Below, piece after piece: positions 20,304-32,030 of a stretch of 64,000 nt of DNA; position 1 is the first letter of the stretch, and each line of letters opens with the position of its first letter. The notes under the pieces are model-generated. The model was not told where the DNA came from, did not search any database, and worked only from the letters and a program-made list of their open reading frames with translations. Source of the stretch: Symbiodinium microadriaticum (lineage: Eukaryota; Sar; Dinophyceae; Suessiales; Symbiodiniaceae); NCBI GenBank assembly GCA_001939145.1, contig LSRX01000709.1:286668-350667 (forward strand), given 5' to 3'. Made by a program: the position numbers and the translations under genes.

Positions 20304-20810
20304 TTGAAAGAACGCATTTGCTGGTTTGTGTCCGGAAAGACTTCTGCAGACCCTGTTGACTTGCAGAGCCTGGCCAGCGCCCATCATTGCAACCGGGATC
20401 CACCTGATACTTATGATTATCTCACATCTGATACGTGCCCTTGCATAGCGAGACCCTTGAGGATGGCATGGGAGAGAGAGAGGAATTACTTCATAGGCAC
20501 CTCATGCCAGGTGCAGGTGCTCGGGAGCGCGCCGGCGAAAACCGATCTCGCAACCACAAATCCTTTGTTTGGGAGTTCCTCGGCCTCTTTCAACTACATG
20601 GATTCGGATAGCTGCTGGCTAGTGGTGGGCTTCCTTCAACAATCTCCGACCCCACTAGATTTTGTGCACGACGGAGTCTTGAGGCGGATCTCGTTTTCTG
20701 GTTTTCGATATGCTACTATGTTTCCGCCAGTCGCTCTGACCCGCAATGGTGTGAATACAGTTTGTTCGTTTGTACATAGCAGGAGCAGCCGTAGCACACG
20801 GCAGCACTAG
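20304..20810 (+). CDS. Unrecognised open frame, 168 codons
   Basis: Long for non-coding sequence but without any motif I recognise. It ends 50 bases before the triplet-repeat block. It probably mixes exon and intron sequence, or is chance. Confidence 0.2.
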   Translation: MKERICWFVSGKTSADPVDLQSLASAHHCNRDPPDTYDYLTSDTCPCIARPLRMAWERERNYFIGTSCQVQVLGSAPAKTDLATTNPLFGSSSASFNYMDSDSCWLVVGFLQQSPTPLDFVHDGVLRRISFSGFRYATMFPPVALTRNGVNTVCSFVHSRSSRSTRQH

Positions 20811-20858
20811 TAGTTGTAATAGTCCGTAGCAGCGGTAGTACTTTCCATCGTCGTCCTC

Positions 20859-20904
20859 GTGGTGGTGGCAGCAATGTACTTGTTACTAGTCGCTGTCGTC
20901 ATGG

Positions 20905-20943
<39 letters not shown>

Positions 20944-20984
20944 CAGCACCAGAACGAGTACTACTACTACTCCTCCTCCTCCTC

Positions 20985-21025
<41 letters not shown>

Positions 21026-21300
21026 GCGACAACGACAACTCCTAAGTATAAGAATAAGTAGCAGTAGCAGCAGCAGGAGCAGTAGTAGCCCGTAGCTGTT
21101 GTTGTGGTAGTAGTAGTGGTGGTGGCAGTGATAATGGTAGTAGTGGTAGTAGTGGCATTACTTGTGGTAGTGGTGGTAGCCGTAGTGGTCGTGGTAGTGG
21201 AGGTAGTAGTAGCAATGGTAGTTGTAGCAGGAGTGGCAGCAGTAGTAGTAGTAGTCGTCGTCTTTGTAGCAGTAGCAGCAGCAGTAGCAATTGTAATCGT
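20859..21300. repeat. Large compound trinucleotide-repeat block
   Basis: (AGC)n at about 20909-20940, (CTC)n(CTA)n at about 20965-21024, then long GTA/GTG/GCA-type imperfect repeats to 21300. It creates poly-Val, poly-Leu, poly-Thr and poly-Ala frames on both strands, none likely to be a protein. Confidence 0.9.
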
Positions 21301-21379
21301 TTCCCCGTTTCCCCCTAATCTCAAACGGGAGGGGGCCCCGCCTCTCCAATACAAACTCAGAAAGATTGTTCATTATTAG

Positions 21380-21660
21380 GGGGTGTTTTTATCTCTACTG
21401 CCGCTTTTGAGGGGTTGTGCTCTTGCTCCTGGTTTGGCTCTTCCTCCCGCGCTGGCTTTTGCTCCTGCTTCTGCTGCGTCTCGTGCGCCTGCTCCTGCTC
21501 TTGCTTTTTGCTTTGCTCTTGCTGCTGCTCTTGCTCTTGCTCTCACTCTAAGGGTATTTGAAGCCTCGAAACCCTCCGCCCTATTCAGAATTGGTTTTAG
21601 AGGGTGCAGGGATTCCCGGGATGATTTCGGGAGGATTTGCCCCAATGTGCTATTTTATTT
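21380..21660. repeat. TTGCTC/CTCCTG hexamer-like tract with unique flank
   Basis: From 21413 to 21545 the sequence is built from variants of GCTCTT and GCTCCT. A unique-looking stretch follows to 21660. The minus strand reads as an Arg/Ala repeat, judged an artefact. Confidence 0.7.
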
Positions 21661-21719
21661 CTCGGGGGGTATTTAACTAAAGGGGAGCGATTACCATAAA
21701 CTATTTTGATATAGTTATG

Positions 21720-21775
21720 ATTATTATTAGTAGTAGTAGTAGTAGTAGCAGCAGCAGCGGCAGCAGCAGTAAGTA
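21720..21775. repeat. ATT/AGT/AGC trinucleotide tract
   Basis: ATT, AGT and AGC units end in GCAGCAGTAAGTAG, the same junction word that ends the tract at 57716. Confidence 0.85.
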
Positions 21776-22357
21776 GGTAGTAGTGGTAGTGTTGTTGGTG
21801 TTCTTGTTTCCGTAGTTGTAGTGCCAGACCTAGTGCTAGTCCCAGTGGAAGTGGTAGGAACTGTCGTCGTTTGCAGTAGTTGTCGCCGCCATTGAGCGGA
21901 AGGAGTAGCAGAAGAAGTGCCAGTGACTACTAGTGGCCGTAGTACTTGCAGCAGTTAGCCATGCCGGCATTTTGTGGCAGGAAGACCGGCACACCATAAG
22001 GTGGACGCGCATAGAGCTATTTTTATGAAGCGCCGGCATTTGCATCGTCGGAGCTTTGGTCGTGGGTTCAATGTGGTAAGCCGGAGAAGTGTGAGTCAAC
22101 AAGGCAGAAAATGGTGACAATTTCTGGTTCCAATATTCGAAAACGTCTGGACCTTGTGAAGAGTCGCGAGGTGGTGCGCTTCAGCGAGCGCCGATCTTGG
22201 CCATTTGCAAGCTATCTGTGGCTGCGTGTTCATCTTGTGCGCTTCTGTATCGCCTTTGCAAACTGTCCTACACTGTCCGTCTATTCATTGTACCTCTCCC
22301 CAGGCGGCCACGGCTCTTGGTGCAGGGACCCCGTACCAGTTATGCTTCGAACCATAG

Positions 22358-22570
22358 AACATTGACTATTGCGGGCACGTCAAGCTCTATGTAGATCAGA
22401 AGCAGCGCAGCAGTGCTGTTGAGACTGGTGTACCTCACGCACAGCTTGTGCACTTTGAACCTGAAAGAATGTCGGGACAAGAGTGGCCTCGCGAGGTGCG
22501 TACGATGCGGAACGCACGTCCTCGCTTGAGAAGGTGGGCGAATGTAAACCTCCGCAATAAGAGGCGCTGA
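22358..22570 (+). CDS. Candidate exon, basic protein, unrecognised
   Basis: An open 70-codon frame without an internal ATG start, reading CGHVKLYVDQKQRSSAVETG and then an acidic/aromatic stretch (HFEPERMSGQEWPREVRTM), and finally an Arg-rich end before TGA. Residue balance is very protein-like. The overlapping minus frame (22340-22582) is less so. The family is unknown. Confidence 0.4.
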   Translation, partial: NIDYCGHVKLYVDQKQRSSAVETGVPHAQLVHFEPERMSGQEWPREVRTMRNARPRLRRWANVNLRNKRR

Positions 22571-22868
22571 TCTGCAACACATGATCAGGCCCGGCTCTTC
22601 CTTCCAACAGCAACCGAAACTGCTCTAGGTCACATCCCGTAGCTGTACACTAGGCTGGGCGCTACCACTTAGCGAAACTCTTGTAGCGCCAGGCCTGGTG
22701 CAATCGCGCTTCGCGGTTGAACTTCAGCAGCTGCACCGCAATGCGAAGAGCTTCAGGGAGAGGACTTGTTTGGAGGACTAGGCCTGCATGCTTGCGCTTT
22801 ATGCAGAACGTGCACGCTGCGGCTTACATTTTCGCAGCATGTTCATTTATCGAGTGTGCAACCACGAG

Positions 22869-22976
22869 ATGTCGTCTGTGAAGCAAGTGACAGCACAGCC
22901 GCCTCAACCACCTGGGCGGTTGAACCCAGGCATGAACGGAGTGAATTACAACGTCGACTACGAGCTCATGGTGCAG
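22869..22976 (+). CDS. Candidate first coding exon, MSSVKQ protein
   Basis: ATG 22869 reads MSSVKQVTAQPPQPPG and then RLNPGMNGVNYNVDYELMVQ, exactly 36 codons. It stops at CAG before GTGAGT (22977-22982), a perfect conventional donor. The Pro/Gln-rich start and Asn/Tyr-rich continuation suggest a cytoskeletal or structural protein, but I cannot name it. Confidence 0.5.
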
Positions 22977-22982
22977 GTGAGT

Positions 22983-24248
22983 GGGTTACCGTAGGCGTCG
23001 CCAAGGCTTAGGCCTCGCGCATATTCCAACAGCTCTGTCCTTAAGCAGCAGCTTCAGACCCGTGCTGTGACAGGACAAGAGCGGGATGTTGGGAGGGGGA
23101 GCGATGTTCACATTCTGCAAACGTTTTCGGCGTGGGCTCTCGTCACTTTTGCACAGTGTAAGCTGACAGCTACATGTTAAACACCAACTGTGATCTAATC
23201 ACGATGCTTTGGCTGACAGGTCAACTGCGAGACAAGATATCGCAGACTTGTCCGTCGACGCCCTGCATGAGATAGTTCTGACAGTTCTAGCATGGCATTT
23301 GCCGACGCGGATGCCACGGAAAAGCCAAGTGGACCACCTGTGCTTGTGTGTTCTGGCGTGGAGACATACCCAGCCGAAAGGGGATTGCATACCAAAGTCC
23401 GATCATGAGCCGCCAGAGCCGAAGGGAAGGAAGGGTGCCCAAATCAGTCTTCATGGATCACACATGAGCTCGCCAATGCAGCGAACAAAGCTAGACGCAC
23501 ATGCTGATCCTTTTTCTACTATGGGACGATATGCTCGTATGCAGCATGCTGATTCAAGCTTGTCGTGGACCGAAAGTAGTCGATGTGCGGTGTACAGCGA
23601 GAGTTCGATGACCCCAGCGGCCGCTGCTGCAGAGTTCCACGCTCCTTCCAAAGAGGAGCGGGCAGCCGGGCGTGCCTTGTGCCCTGAGCTGAGAAGCAGC
23701 ACGGGCGGGATGGGAGGATAGATTGCTACGAGGGGTAATTGCTCTGAGAACTTAGGTGGAGGATTGCTCTGGCCACCAAAGGCCGACCCCGAACGTTGCC
23801 TCGCAAATTGCTGTCGTGGTTTTGTTTTTTTTTTTAATTTATGTTAGGCCCCTGGGCTTCCGGCTCTATGCCCTGGACTCCCCGAAGCAGTGCCCCCGGC
23901 ACTGGCGCTAGCCTTGCAGCGCCACTTGGGCTGGCACCGCGCGAGCGGAGTTCAGAGCGCAGGTCGCAGGCAGCCTGCAAGTCGTACGTGAGATGCTGAC
24001 AGCTCAACCCTGACACACGGGACCAATCGTGTTATTGCACCCAGCCGTGTTCCTTAGCTGGACAACTGATGTCAAACAACCGGTGCGGACAAAGACCTCA
24101 CCTTTCTACCACATCGCAGCCCAGGTGGTCTGCCGGACGTTTTGTTGTACAGATGTTTCCTGCTCCTTGTGCGGGCGAAGCAGATCGAAGACAAGGCTAT
24201 GGACCTTTTGAAGACATGTCCTATCTACATTCGTTCAGCAAGACTCCT
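22983..24248. other. Candidate frames, no gene assigned
   Basis: The frame 23209-23721 (plus) is open for 170 codons and its second half (MSSPMQRTKLDAHADPFSTM onward) looks soluble and Ser/Ala-rich. It could be an exon. A T-run lies at about 23822-23836. No domain was found. Confidence 0.35.
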
Positions 24249-24249
24249 G

Positions 24250-24390
24250 TGATGTTAACTCCCTCTGCGCTTGCGGCGATTTGTGTGAGGATGAGAAGGA
24301 GGCCCAGCGTGCATACGCGCCGGTGCTGGTAAAACTCAAGGCCATGGGCTTCTTGGTGCACGATTCACTTCTTCTGCCTGCAGCTTGACT
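24250..24390 (+). CDS. Candidate exon, unrecognised
   Basis: The frame reads LCEDEKEAQRAYAPVLVKLK and then AMGFLVHDS before a TGA at 24388-24390. It looks like a helical, charged segment of a real protein. No family is assigned. Confidence 0.35.
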
Positions 24391-24731
24391 ACAAAAACAC
24401 CACTCAAATGCAGCCCTTCCTCGAGCCTTTTCTCCGCGACGCGTGCCCAAGGCAGATGCAGCGGGCCAGCGCAAGCTCTTGCTGTGGCTCGGTCTGGAAG
24501 GGGGTTTTCCTTTCCTTTTAACATCAAGGAACTCTGAACATTGAACACCTTGGAGCCGGCCGCGTACACGCCTTGCATCGCCTTGCCTTTCCGACTATGC
24601 AACACCACTGCGGCCCACACTAAGGACTAATGTGATAGGTCCTATCAGCACCCGTACATGCCAGGCTGGTGCAGCCATCAGAGCCCTTGAAGATTGTGAC
24701 TTGGCCGGAAATATCTGCGGACCATCCTAGG

Positions 24732-24915
24732 ATGCCCGTCTGCCAAAAAGCGGAATAGACGCTGGGAGCGGCAGGCGCAGCTGGCGAAAGCAGCCCGTAG
24801 CCTCGATGGGCCGAACCTCTCCGTGTCGCTGCAACCCCACGTACCGCCGGTCCTCAACATCAAGGACGAGGCGAGGAGCGATTTCGCCGCAGTCGCCTTG
24901 GGCCCTGCGAATTGA
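24732..24915 (+). CDS. Candidate exon with a basic region, unrecognised
   Basis: After CTAG|G the frame reads SAKKRNRRWERQAQLAKAAR and then a hydrophobic/acidic part ending at TGA 24913. The basic cluster could be a nuclear-targeting or RNA-binding segment (inference only). The long minus-strand frame 24678-25310 overlaps it and is probably a shadow. Confidence 0.35.
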
Positions 24916-25559
24916 CCTGTTACGAGTACGAATTTCTTCTTCCGAAGCACAGGCCTCCCGCCAACTCCACGTCGATCACTGGCGCCAAGTCTACCTCGAC
25001 TGCATGAAGTTCTTTCCACGGTCGCGTGGACTGATATCGTGTGTTGGCACGCGAGTACAGGTCTTGGGATCTGCCTGAAGTTTGTCATTTCATTTTTGCC
25101 CCACAGTGCTCTTGGCGAGGTTCTTCCAGCCTCGCACGCGCGTGCTTGCAGTGCCACCGTCAACTGAACAGGAGGCAAGCGCAGAGACCCGTGTTTTCCA
25201 ACCGAGCTGTCATGCAGTGTGTATTCCCGTTTCCTTGTCCGGGAAGTGGGGGGGAAGGTAGAGGATCTTTCCTGCCACCTCCTGTTGCACGGCTTTGCAG
25301 TGCTTTGCATTGTCGGGGCCTCTTTGGACGTTTCATTGACTTGCAGTTGTCAAAGAACAAGCACAAGGGTCTGTACGTTGATGCTTTGCTCTCTGAGTCA
25401 GCAGCCCATCCCACCGCTAGAGTTGCCTGCCACGCAGCATTATAAGGTCGGCAGATTGGCAATTGTAAACGCTTCGCGTCGTCCGACTCGGCCCGGTGCA
25501 GGTGAGGTGGTCTCCACCAGGGCCCAATTAATTAGCAGGTTCAGAGTGCACAAGAAATG

Positions 25560-25665
25560 GGGGGAGGGGGTGTCGTCAGGCTAAAAAGAGGGGGGCACCG
25601 CGAAGGGGATTAAGCAAGAGGAGGGGAAAGAGGTTTTCGCAAGGGGAAAAGGGAAGCTCTGACCG
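25560..25665. repeat. G/A-rich purine tract
   Basis: Imperfect GGGG/AAAG/GAGG runs with no gene. Confidence 0.6.
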
Positions 25666-25682
25666 CTTCGGCAAGGGCTGAG

Positions 25683-25934
25683 GTGTCAGCAGTGCGCAGA
25701 TCATCTAACATACGCGGCTCGCGAGCCATGCCAATTCGGCACCGAGCCCCGGTGCTGGATAACTTCATACAGTTTCAGTCGCGGCTTGCCGAGGTCCACC
25801 CCACGTCAGAGAAGACACCGAAGGTCGATGCGTGCATCGTTGTGCGTGGGATCGGCATGCTACCAGCCGAAGGCTCAGCCGGAATTCATTTAGTCGATCG
25901 AATGTGGACTCAAGTTACTCATGCACTAAAATGA
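25683..25934 (+). CDS. Unrecognised open frame, 83 codons
   Basis: MSAVRRSSNIRGSRAMPIRH continues with VLDNFIQFQSRLAEVHP, a Lys/Thr-rich stretch and then DACIVVRGIG, ending at a TGA. Composition looks like protein, but no domain is recognised. Confidence 0.3.
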   Translation: MSAVRRSSNIRGSRAMPIRHRAPVLDNFIQFQSRLAEVHPTSEKTPKVDACIVVRGIGMLPAEGSAGIHLVDRMWTQVTHALK

Positions 25935-25990
25935 AACGATGTTCGTAGGGCTTTTGGTGTTGGTGGGCGGAGACGCTTCAAGGGCTCTGT

Positions 25991-27430
25991 TTACCGCGGA
26001 ACAAGACTTGTACTAGCCAGAATTTTCTCAAGCGGCTGGGATCTGGCAATTGGCGGTGGCTTGCTGCACCAGTGTCCCGAATGTCTCATAAGACAAAAAC
26101 TCCTCGAAAGCTCTGCTCGATTCTGCAAGGTGCCGGAGGAGAGTTCGGTGCAAGGCCCAATCCGGAGCATTTCGTGGGACGATTTACCCTGTAGCAGGCT
26201 TTGGCAGATTCGTTTGCGACGAGCATTGTATGTCCAGTGGCTCAGCACGGCAAGCCAGTTCCAAGCCAGATCTGGGTCCTTGTTGATTTCGATTACATGA
26301 CCTGTTTGGCCGCGTGAGTTTTCTATCGGACGTGTGTTGATATGAGAACTTGACTTATGTTCCACATATCGGAACTTTGAATTGAAGAGTCTTTTCCGTT
26401 CCTGAAGTCGCATTGCAGGATTTACTAGCATAACATCTAGATTCCATCGGAAAGCAAAGCACGTCAGGGTCCATCGTTCTAGCAAGGGTTCGGCCATGAT
26501 GGGGACTGCGGAGGATGCAGTTTCTGTCATCGAGGAAAATTTCGAGGATGTCCCGAGAACCACTGTAGCCGAACATGATGTGTCGTGACTTGCAGCACAC
26601 ACCGAATCACTCTTTACTTCTATATTCGGCTGGCCGCCATGACATGCAGTTCCGAGCCCTACTCTAGTCTCCGAAGACCACCCTTCTAGTTTGCAAGCTC
26701 AAACCTGCGAATTTGAATGTGCTCCTTATTGTCAGGCAGCTCTTGCTACCTGGGGCTGCCGCCGAGCACTAAGTCGCCACTGCCTCAGCCTTGCAAGCGA
26801 GGCTTCCCCAACCTGCGGGTGGGCCCGAGCAACCTTGAGATACTTTCAGAGACAAGGACGATCTTGATGATTCGGCTGCAGTTCATGGGCGCGATGTTTT
26901 TACTGTGGTCGGCGCAGGCTGTGTGAGCATAACGGCCGGACGTCACTGGACCGAGGGGATGCTGAGCAGGTGTCGTCTTACGCTCCACTTTTTGGCTCAG
27001 GGCAGATCAGGCCGGTCCCCGTCGGTGCCCCATCGGTTCGGGTGCTCCGCTCCGGGTCTCCATGTAAGGCGGGGGCTCCTGGGCTCCTCAAGACTCGGCG
27101 CGACGCCATATGCAACATCAGGTACAAAGTCTGCATCTGAAAACTGAAGTCATGTATCGATCCCACGTGCATGGTTGGCAGCTGCTGGAGGCTGCTGTGT
27201 CCCTGCAGACTGCAATTTTGATAGCAGGCTGTGCTAAGCGCACCTGGGTAGGCCGCGGCTACACGGAAGACTAGTGTAGCCCAAAAGACCAGACAGCTTT
27301 TTCGTACTGGAAGGTGGCATGAAGTGGCCACTACTGTCGTGGCTCCTTTGCGTGGGTGCTGCCTTGCCGAGGCTTCGGACATAGGCATCAAGGCAGGTAA
27401 GCAGGTACATGCAGGTATTTTGCTTTACCG
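25991..27430. other. No gene assigned
   Basis: A 203-codon minus-strand frame (25991-26602) and shorter plus-strand frames overlap. No motif, and codon use looks random. Confidence 0.4.
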
Positions 27431-27439
27431 TCAGTATTC

Positions 27440-28776
27440 GTGGAAAATATACTCCTGAACGTGTATCCCAAGGCGCCTTGCATGTCACTTGGTGACACGA
27501 CAGTTTTCAGCATTGTTTGCTACCTGCGAAGACCCGCTCGACCTGATGTTGTAGAACTTGCTGTTGCACCTCTGACTAATCTGGATGACTTCCACCTCCA
27601 GGAATTCTGTTGGCACGTTGGATGGACATCCAGTTTTGGACTTCTTCCAACAACTGCACACGCACCTTCGACAGCATCTTCAAAGTTCAGTTTCAAGATG
27701 CAAATTGCTATCATGAAACATCTTGTTGGCCATCGACTAGATTGCAGCATTTGAGAAGAAGAGCATGCTTGTGCTGATGCTTGGCGTGCTTGCGGTCTTT
27801 CACGGCATGCAGTTTTCATCAGTGATCACAAGCAAGGTCGTCGCACACCGTCTTCCGCGGCCCCACGGCATGTAATTGTAAACGAAAGCGACAAGTGGGT
27901 CGAAGTTTCCGGTAGTATGCTGTGACTTGAGTATGGGTTTGGTGAGATCACAAAGCATGTTGCAGAACAGCGGTGCTGTGTGCAAGAGTTTGGAAACGAA
28001 GGAGATGCTGAAACTTCGATTTCTTAAGAGTCTCGAAGTGGCAGTAGAACAAAAAGCCGGCCGGCTGTTTGGAACGATTGTGGTCGGTGGAGTCAGGCAT
28101 CCCGAGAGGCCCACCTTCAGGAGGTCGGAGTTGGACGTACGCTCCGACACATGTGAGGCGGTGAGGGCTGGTTGGATATGGAACTGCCGCAACGCACCGG
28201 CAGACTTCTGTGTCCGTCCGTGCGTAATCGAGAGCGCGGGACCAGCCATCATCTCAAAGATGTAGCAAATGGAACAAATGCGGGGGCGTTGCACAATCGC
28301 TTTGTGCCGAGGTGTCGATACGAGCCACGGCTTTTGCAGAGACCGCATAGAGCTGGGCAGCGGTTCGGGATCATTGGGAGACCTGGTTGTGTCAGGCTTG
28401 TCCAACTCCGACCTGTTACAGTGACACACCTACTTCTGCCATGTGTCACAGGTGCTCGCGAAAAGCTATTTATACTCATGGTGGTCCAAACCAATATGCG
28501 GAAGATGTCAACACTGGCATTCTCGTTTTTTCCAAGGGTGCCAGTTTTGGTCCAGCAAGACGAAAGATCGCAGTTGGCGATTTTGGGCCCGCAGATACCA
28601 CACCAACCGGCAAACGCCGCACAGCACCACAATCTACAATTGATGCATCACCTGTAGTGACCCTGATTGCAGACACACCTTGCAGTTTCCGGCAGCTTCG
28701 CAGCGCCAGTCGGATCTCGCAGGTTCGCAGTTCGAGGCGGGTTGGGAACCCTTCAACCCAACCTTTTGAGACTTGA
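27440..28776 (+). other. Cluster of unassigned candidate exons
   Basis: Three plus-strand stretches look protein-like: about 27530-27720 (RPDVVELAVAPLTNLDDFHL), about 27960-28130 (SLETKEMLKLRFLKSLEVAV) and about 28490-28680 (YAEDVNTGILVFSKGASFGP). They may belong to one gene, but I found no domain and could not join them. Confidence 0.3.
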
Positions 28777-28779
28777 AGA

Positions 28780-31700
28780 ACTTGAAGAAAGTTGCCCCCG
28801 CCACCTTCGGGTTTGGAACTTCTCAGCGTGGCGGTGCGGTGGCGCACAAGACAGAATAGCAGGGTTGCAGAAAGCGTCTCCGGGTCACTGCAGGTGGAGT
28901 TGTAACACGCAGTGTCCCTTTATAGGGAGAGAGATTGCTGGTGTGGACTTGAAGCCGACACCCTGGAACCAAACGCACAACCAGACACTTTGGATCCTTC
29001 GTCCTGCCGCTTTGAGCGTGGCAGCCTGAGGAGATGGAGTGGCATCCTTCATTGAAGCCAACTTTGATGCGAGCATCGCCTTGCAGGACCCGGTTCGTTG
29101 CAAGCCCGGGACCCTCGAACGCGAGCCTTCGATTTCAGTAGCGTAGGTACTGATCAAACGGTATCACTGGTGTGTGTGTGTGTGTGTGTGTGTGCATGTG
29201 CGCTTGTCTTTAGACATCGAAACATCACATCTTTGCCGTGTGAGGCCCCGGGGAACCACACGGCACATGCGCACCACAACTCCAGCAGCCCGGCCGGAAG
29301 CTTCCACGAGCCTTGCACATTACGTGGGGACTCGAATCGAAGTTCGCGGCGCCGAGATCGACCAGAAAGTTTCGGCCAGTCGCTCTGAAGTATGCAATTC
29401 AGAAGTCTTGGGGGGCGGCTGCTGCTTCAAGGCTGAGTTAAAGAATCTGCTTGCCGCAGCTTGAAGTTTCGATCATCCGAGCCCTTTCCGTTCCTGAGAG
29501 ACTGCAGTCTGAAAACATGCTCCAGCCACAAACCCGATGTCCGAGGCAAACAGTTACTGAACACCCCGCAGAAGGAGCGCTGCACATCATGGGTTCAGGT
29601 GTGCATCAAGTGCTACAGTCGCACCTGCAAAGCAAGAGCTACTCCTTTCAAATTGGCCGAAGGGGGTGCTTCCCTCTACAGAAGGAGCATGACAAGATGT
29701 TTGTCCTCTCGCACTTCTGGCTGCCGAGCCTCGGCTTGCGACTTGTGTCGTTGACTGCACATCATTCAAAAACGAAACACACTTGCCATCATTGAGCGCT
29801 CGAAGGATATCGGACAGCGTTCCTTGCCGCAGACGTCATAGGTTTTCAAGACAGTCCTCGGCACCCAGCGGAAACTAATTGACTGGACCTGCCTCTGAGG
29901 ATATTGCTGGTATCATCGCTGCTATTCGAGGCCAGTGCTGACATGGGCTACTCTCGCTCCAGAACCGAAACTTGTACGTAAGCTCTCCAGCCGGTCCATT
30001 TGCACATCAGCCTCGCTGATCAGCACCAGCAGAGACTGATGAGGTTTGGGCTAACCGATGCCGCCACAAAAGCAGATGGCACATCCATTGGTCCCAACCC
30101 GAGGGTTGGTTGACAGCACAGGACCGTTTGCAGCTTCAAAAGCCGGTTAGATGACAAAGTAGATACTGTACAAGTCCCCTGTCCCCACTCCCAGATGGTC
30201 TGGCTGGGGGAACCTGCCCTGCACGATCCGGCAGTGATGTAAGATAAACACAGCCCAAGGTGCCCAGTGGCTGTTTGCCGTAGTATAGCCTTGTCACGAG
30301 ACATGAGCATCTAACCCAAGATGCTTCGTCATGAAGCTCGCTCTGTCCCTGAAGCCCCGAAGATGCTGCATTGCACAGGCGCTCCACCTCAAGTGGTCGG
30401 AGGTGGATTGGTCCCGCAGTGCGCAAAGAACGGACGCGTCTGAAGGCAACTTGACTTTGGCAGTGAGGTGTGAGTGGCATCATCGAGTGCACATGGGGTA
30501 GAGGTAGATTTGTTGCATGAAGGACACGTGATAGATTGATTTCCCAAAGAAGGACACCTTATGCCAAACCCCAAGAGAGCCGTCAATGCAGCTCTCCAGT
30601 GCCTGTATAGTGCATGGAATCGAAGAAATTTCTTGAACTGAGGGACAGAGGAGCGCGTGGATACGAGTTTCGCGGGCCTCACTGTGAAGCTGGTTCGAAG
30701 GGCGGACAGCCTGGCGAGGATCTACTTCGCCGGGGACTCGGAATTCTCAGCTGGGCCTCTTAGTCTTCAGACACCGTGTGCAAGAACCGATTCGTTGCTT
30801 GGCCCTTGCATGCACCCCAAACCCTCCACGAAATCAGTTATCTCAAACGGTCCTTCGAGACAAGGAGGGGGCCGGTCGAGTCAAGGGCCGATCCTACATG
30901 ATGACGCTTGCCCTGCCGGTGCCAGAGTTCTGGGATGTTCTGGGTGCAGGGGTGGGTTGCAGCCTGACACTTCCCAGAGGTGCAAAATTTTGAGCCCGTC
31001 TTGTCTTGGTTTGGTCCCCAGCAGCCAAAGTAAAGTTTCGGATTCGTGAAGAAGCGCGTTAAGCATGAGGTTTGGTTTGGCATTGCTAGCGACTTTTGCC
31101 TCGGGCGTATTGGACTTCAAGGGCTTCGGCTGCTTTTCCGCAATGTTCGCTAGGAGCTTGCACTAGAGGGAATTCTTTCAAAACTCCCTGGACACATCTC
31201 GAGAAGCATTCAAGAACTCCACGGACTCCGCCATGCATCCAGCATCCTGCTGAATTGCGTTCATTAGGCCGTCAGCGTCCCGGGGTGAAGGAAACACACA
31301 CGGTCGGATTCAGCAGTCCAAGGGATGGCTGCCAGCTCCCCTAAAGGCCCTGATCCGACAGTCGGGGTGCAGGAAGAAGTGATTTCGAGGCATTGTGCCT
31401 ATGGGTAAATGTTGACGCGATGCCGAGCGAAGCAACCTCTTGATAATACATGATAATACAGCTCTGAATGGTTCTTGAGCTCTAGCAGAAGGGCTTCGAG
31501 GCACATCGGGCTCCTTCACCATGTTCTCCATGAAGGCGTTATAACAGCAAGCCTAGACACGTCATGGGCCAAATCAAACTTCGAACACGCAAGCCGCTGC
31601 GTGTACCACTGAAGTTGCTTCGAAGGATGCTGGTGTGCCACAGCCTCTTCGGCCAGTATCTCAGCCTTGCACCCTGACCGCATGTTTCAGATTCAGCATA

Positions 31701-31830
31701 GTGAATTCGTCCGAGTTGGATGTTTGTGCTCGAACTTGTTGCTCGACTTCATCTCCTCTAGATCTGCACGAGCCGTTCCGCAAGGGACCGGGCAGAATCA
31801 GAGGGCTGTAAGGAAGATATGCACTGCAGC
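28780..31830. other. Exon-poor region; (GT)n at 29169-29193
   Basis: Frames such as 29461-29754, 30657-31049 and 30778-30993 (plus) have no recognised domain. The 5' end of the ABC transporter gene should lie in the right part of this interval. Confidence 0.4.
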
Positions 31831-31850
31831 GTTTGGGCGACAAGAAGAGG

Positions 31851-32030
31851 CAAGAGACTGCTGAGCGCCGCACTGTTCATGTTACTCCAGGTCAATTTCG
31901 ACTACATGAGCCGGTTCTTCGATTTTTACCAGCATCCCAGCCAAGCCGTCTTCGTGGCGTTGATGAGCAACTGGTTTGTTCTGTCGCTTGTCCTGCAACA
32001 TATCAACCAACGGGCCATGAATCCTACCTA
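31851..32030 (+). CDS. ABC transporter exon: first membrane helices
   Basis: After AAGAG|G the frame reads a hydrophobic helix (LLSAALFMLL), VNFDYMSRFFDFYQHPSQAV, a second helix (VALMSNWFVLSLVL) and QHINQR. The N(F/Y)..R.F(Y/F)..LQ-like segment followed by a helix is the start of the SbmA/YddA membrane domain. The right edge is approximate. Confidence 0.7.

Noticed and set aside
20899-21354. Poly-Thr, poly-Leu and poly-Val frames up to 151 codons
   Set aside because: Trinucleotide repeats keep every frame open, and no unique protein sequence is inside.
26985-27005. TTTTTGGCTCAGG as a relic of the dinoflagellate spliced leader
   Set aside because: Only about ten bases match the leader's 3' end, the rest does not, and no retrogene follows.
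30657-31049. 130-codon plus frame as the ABC transporter start
   Set aside because: No hydrophobic or family motif, and it is not connected in phase to the 31851 exon.
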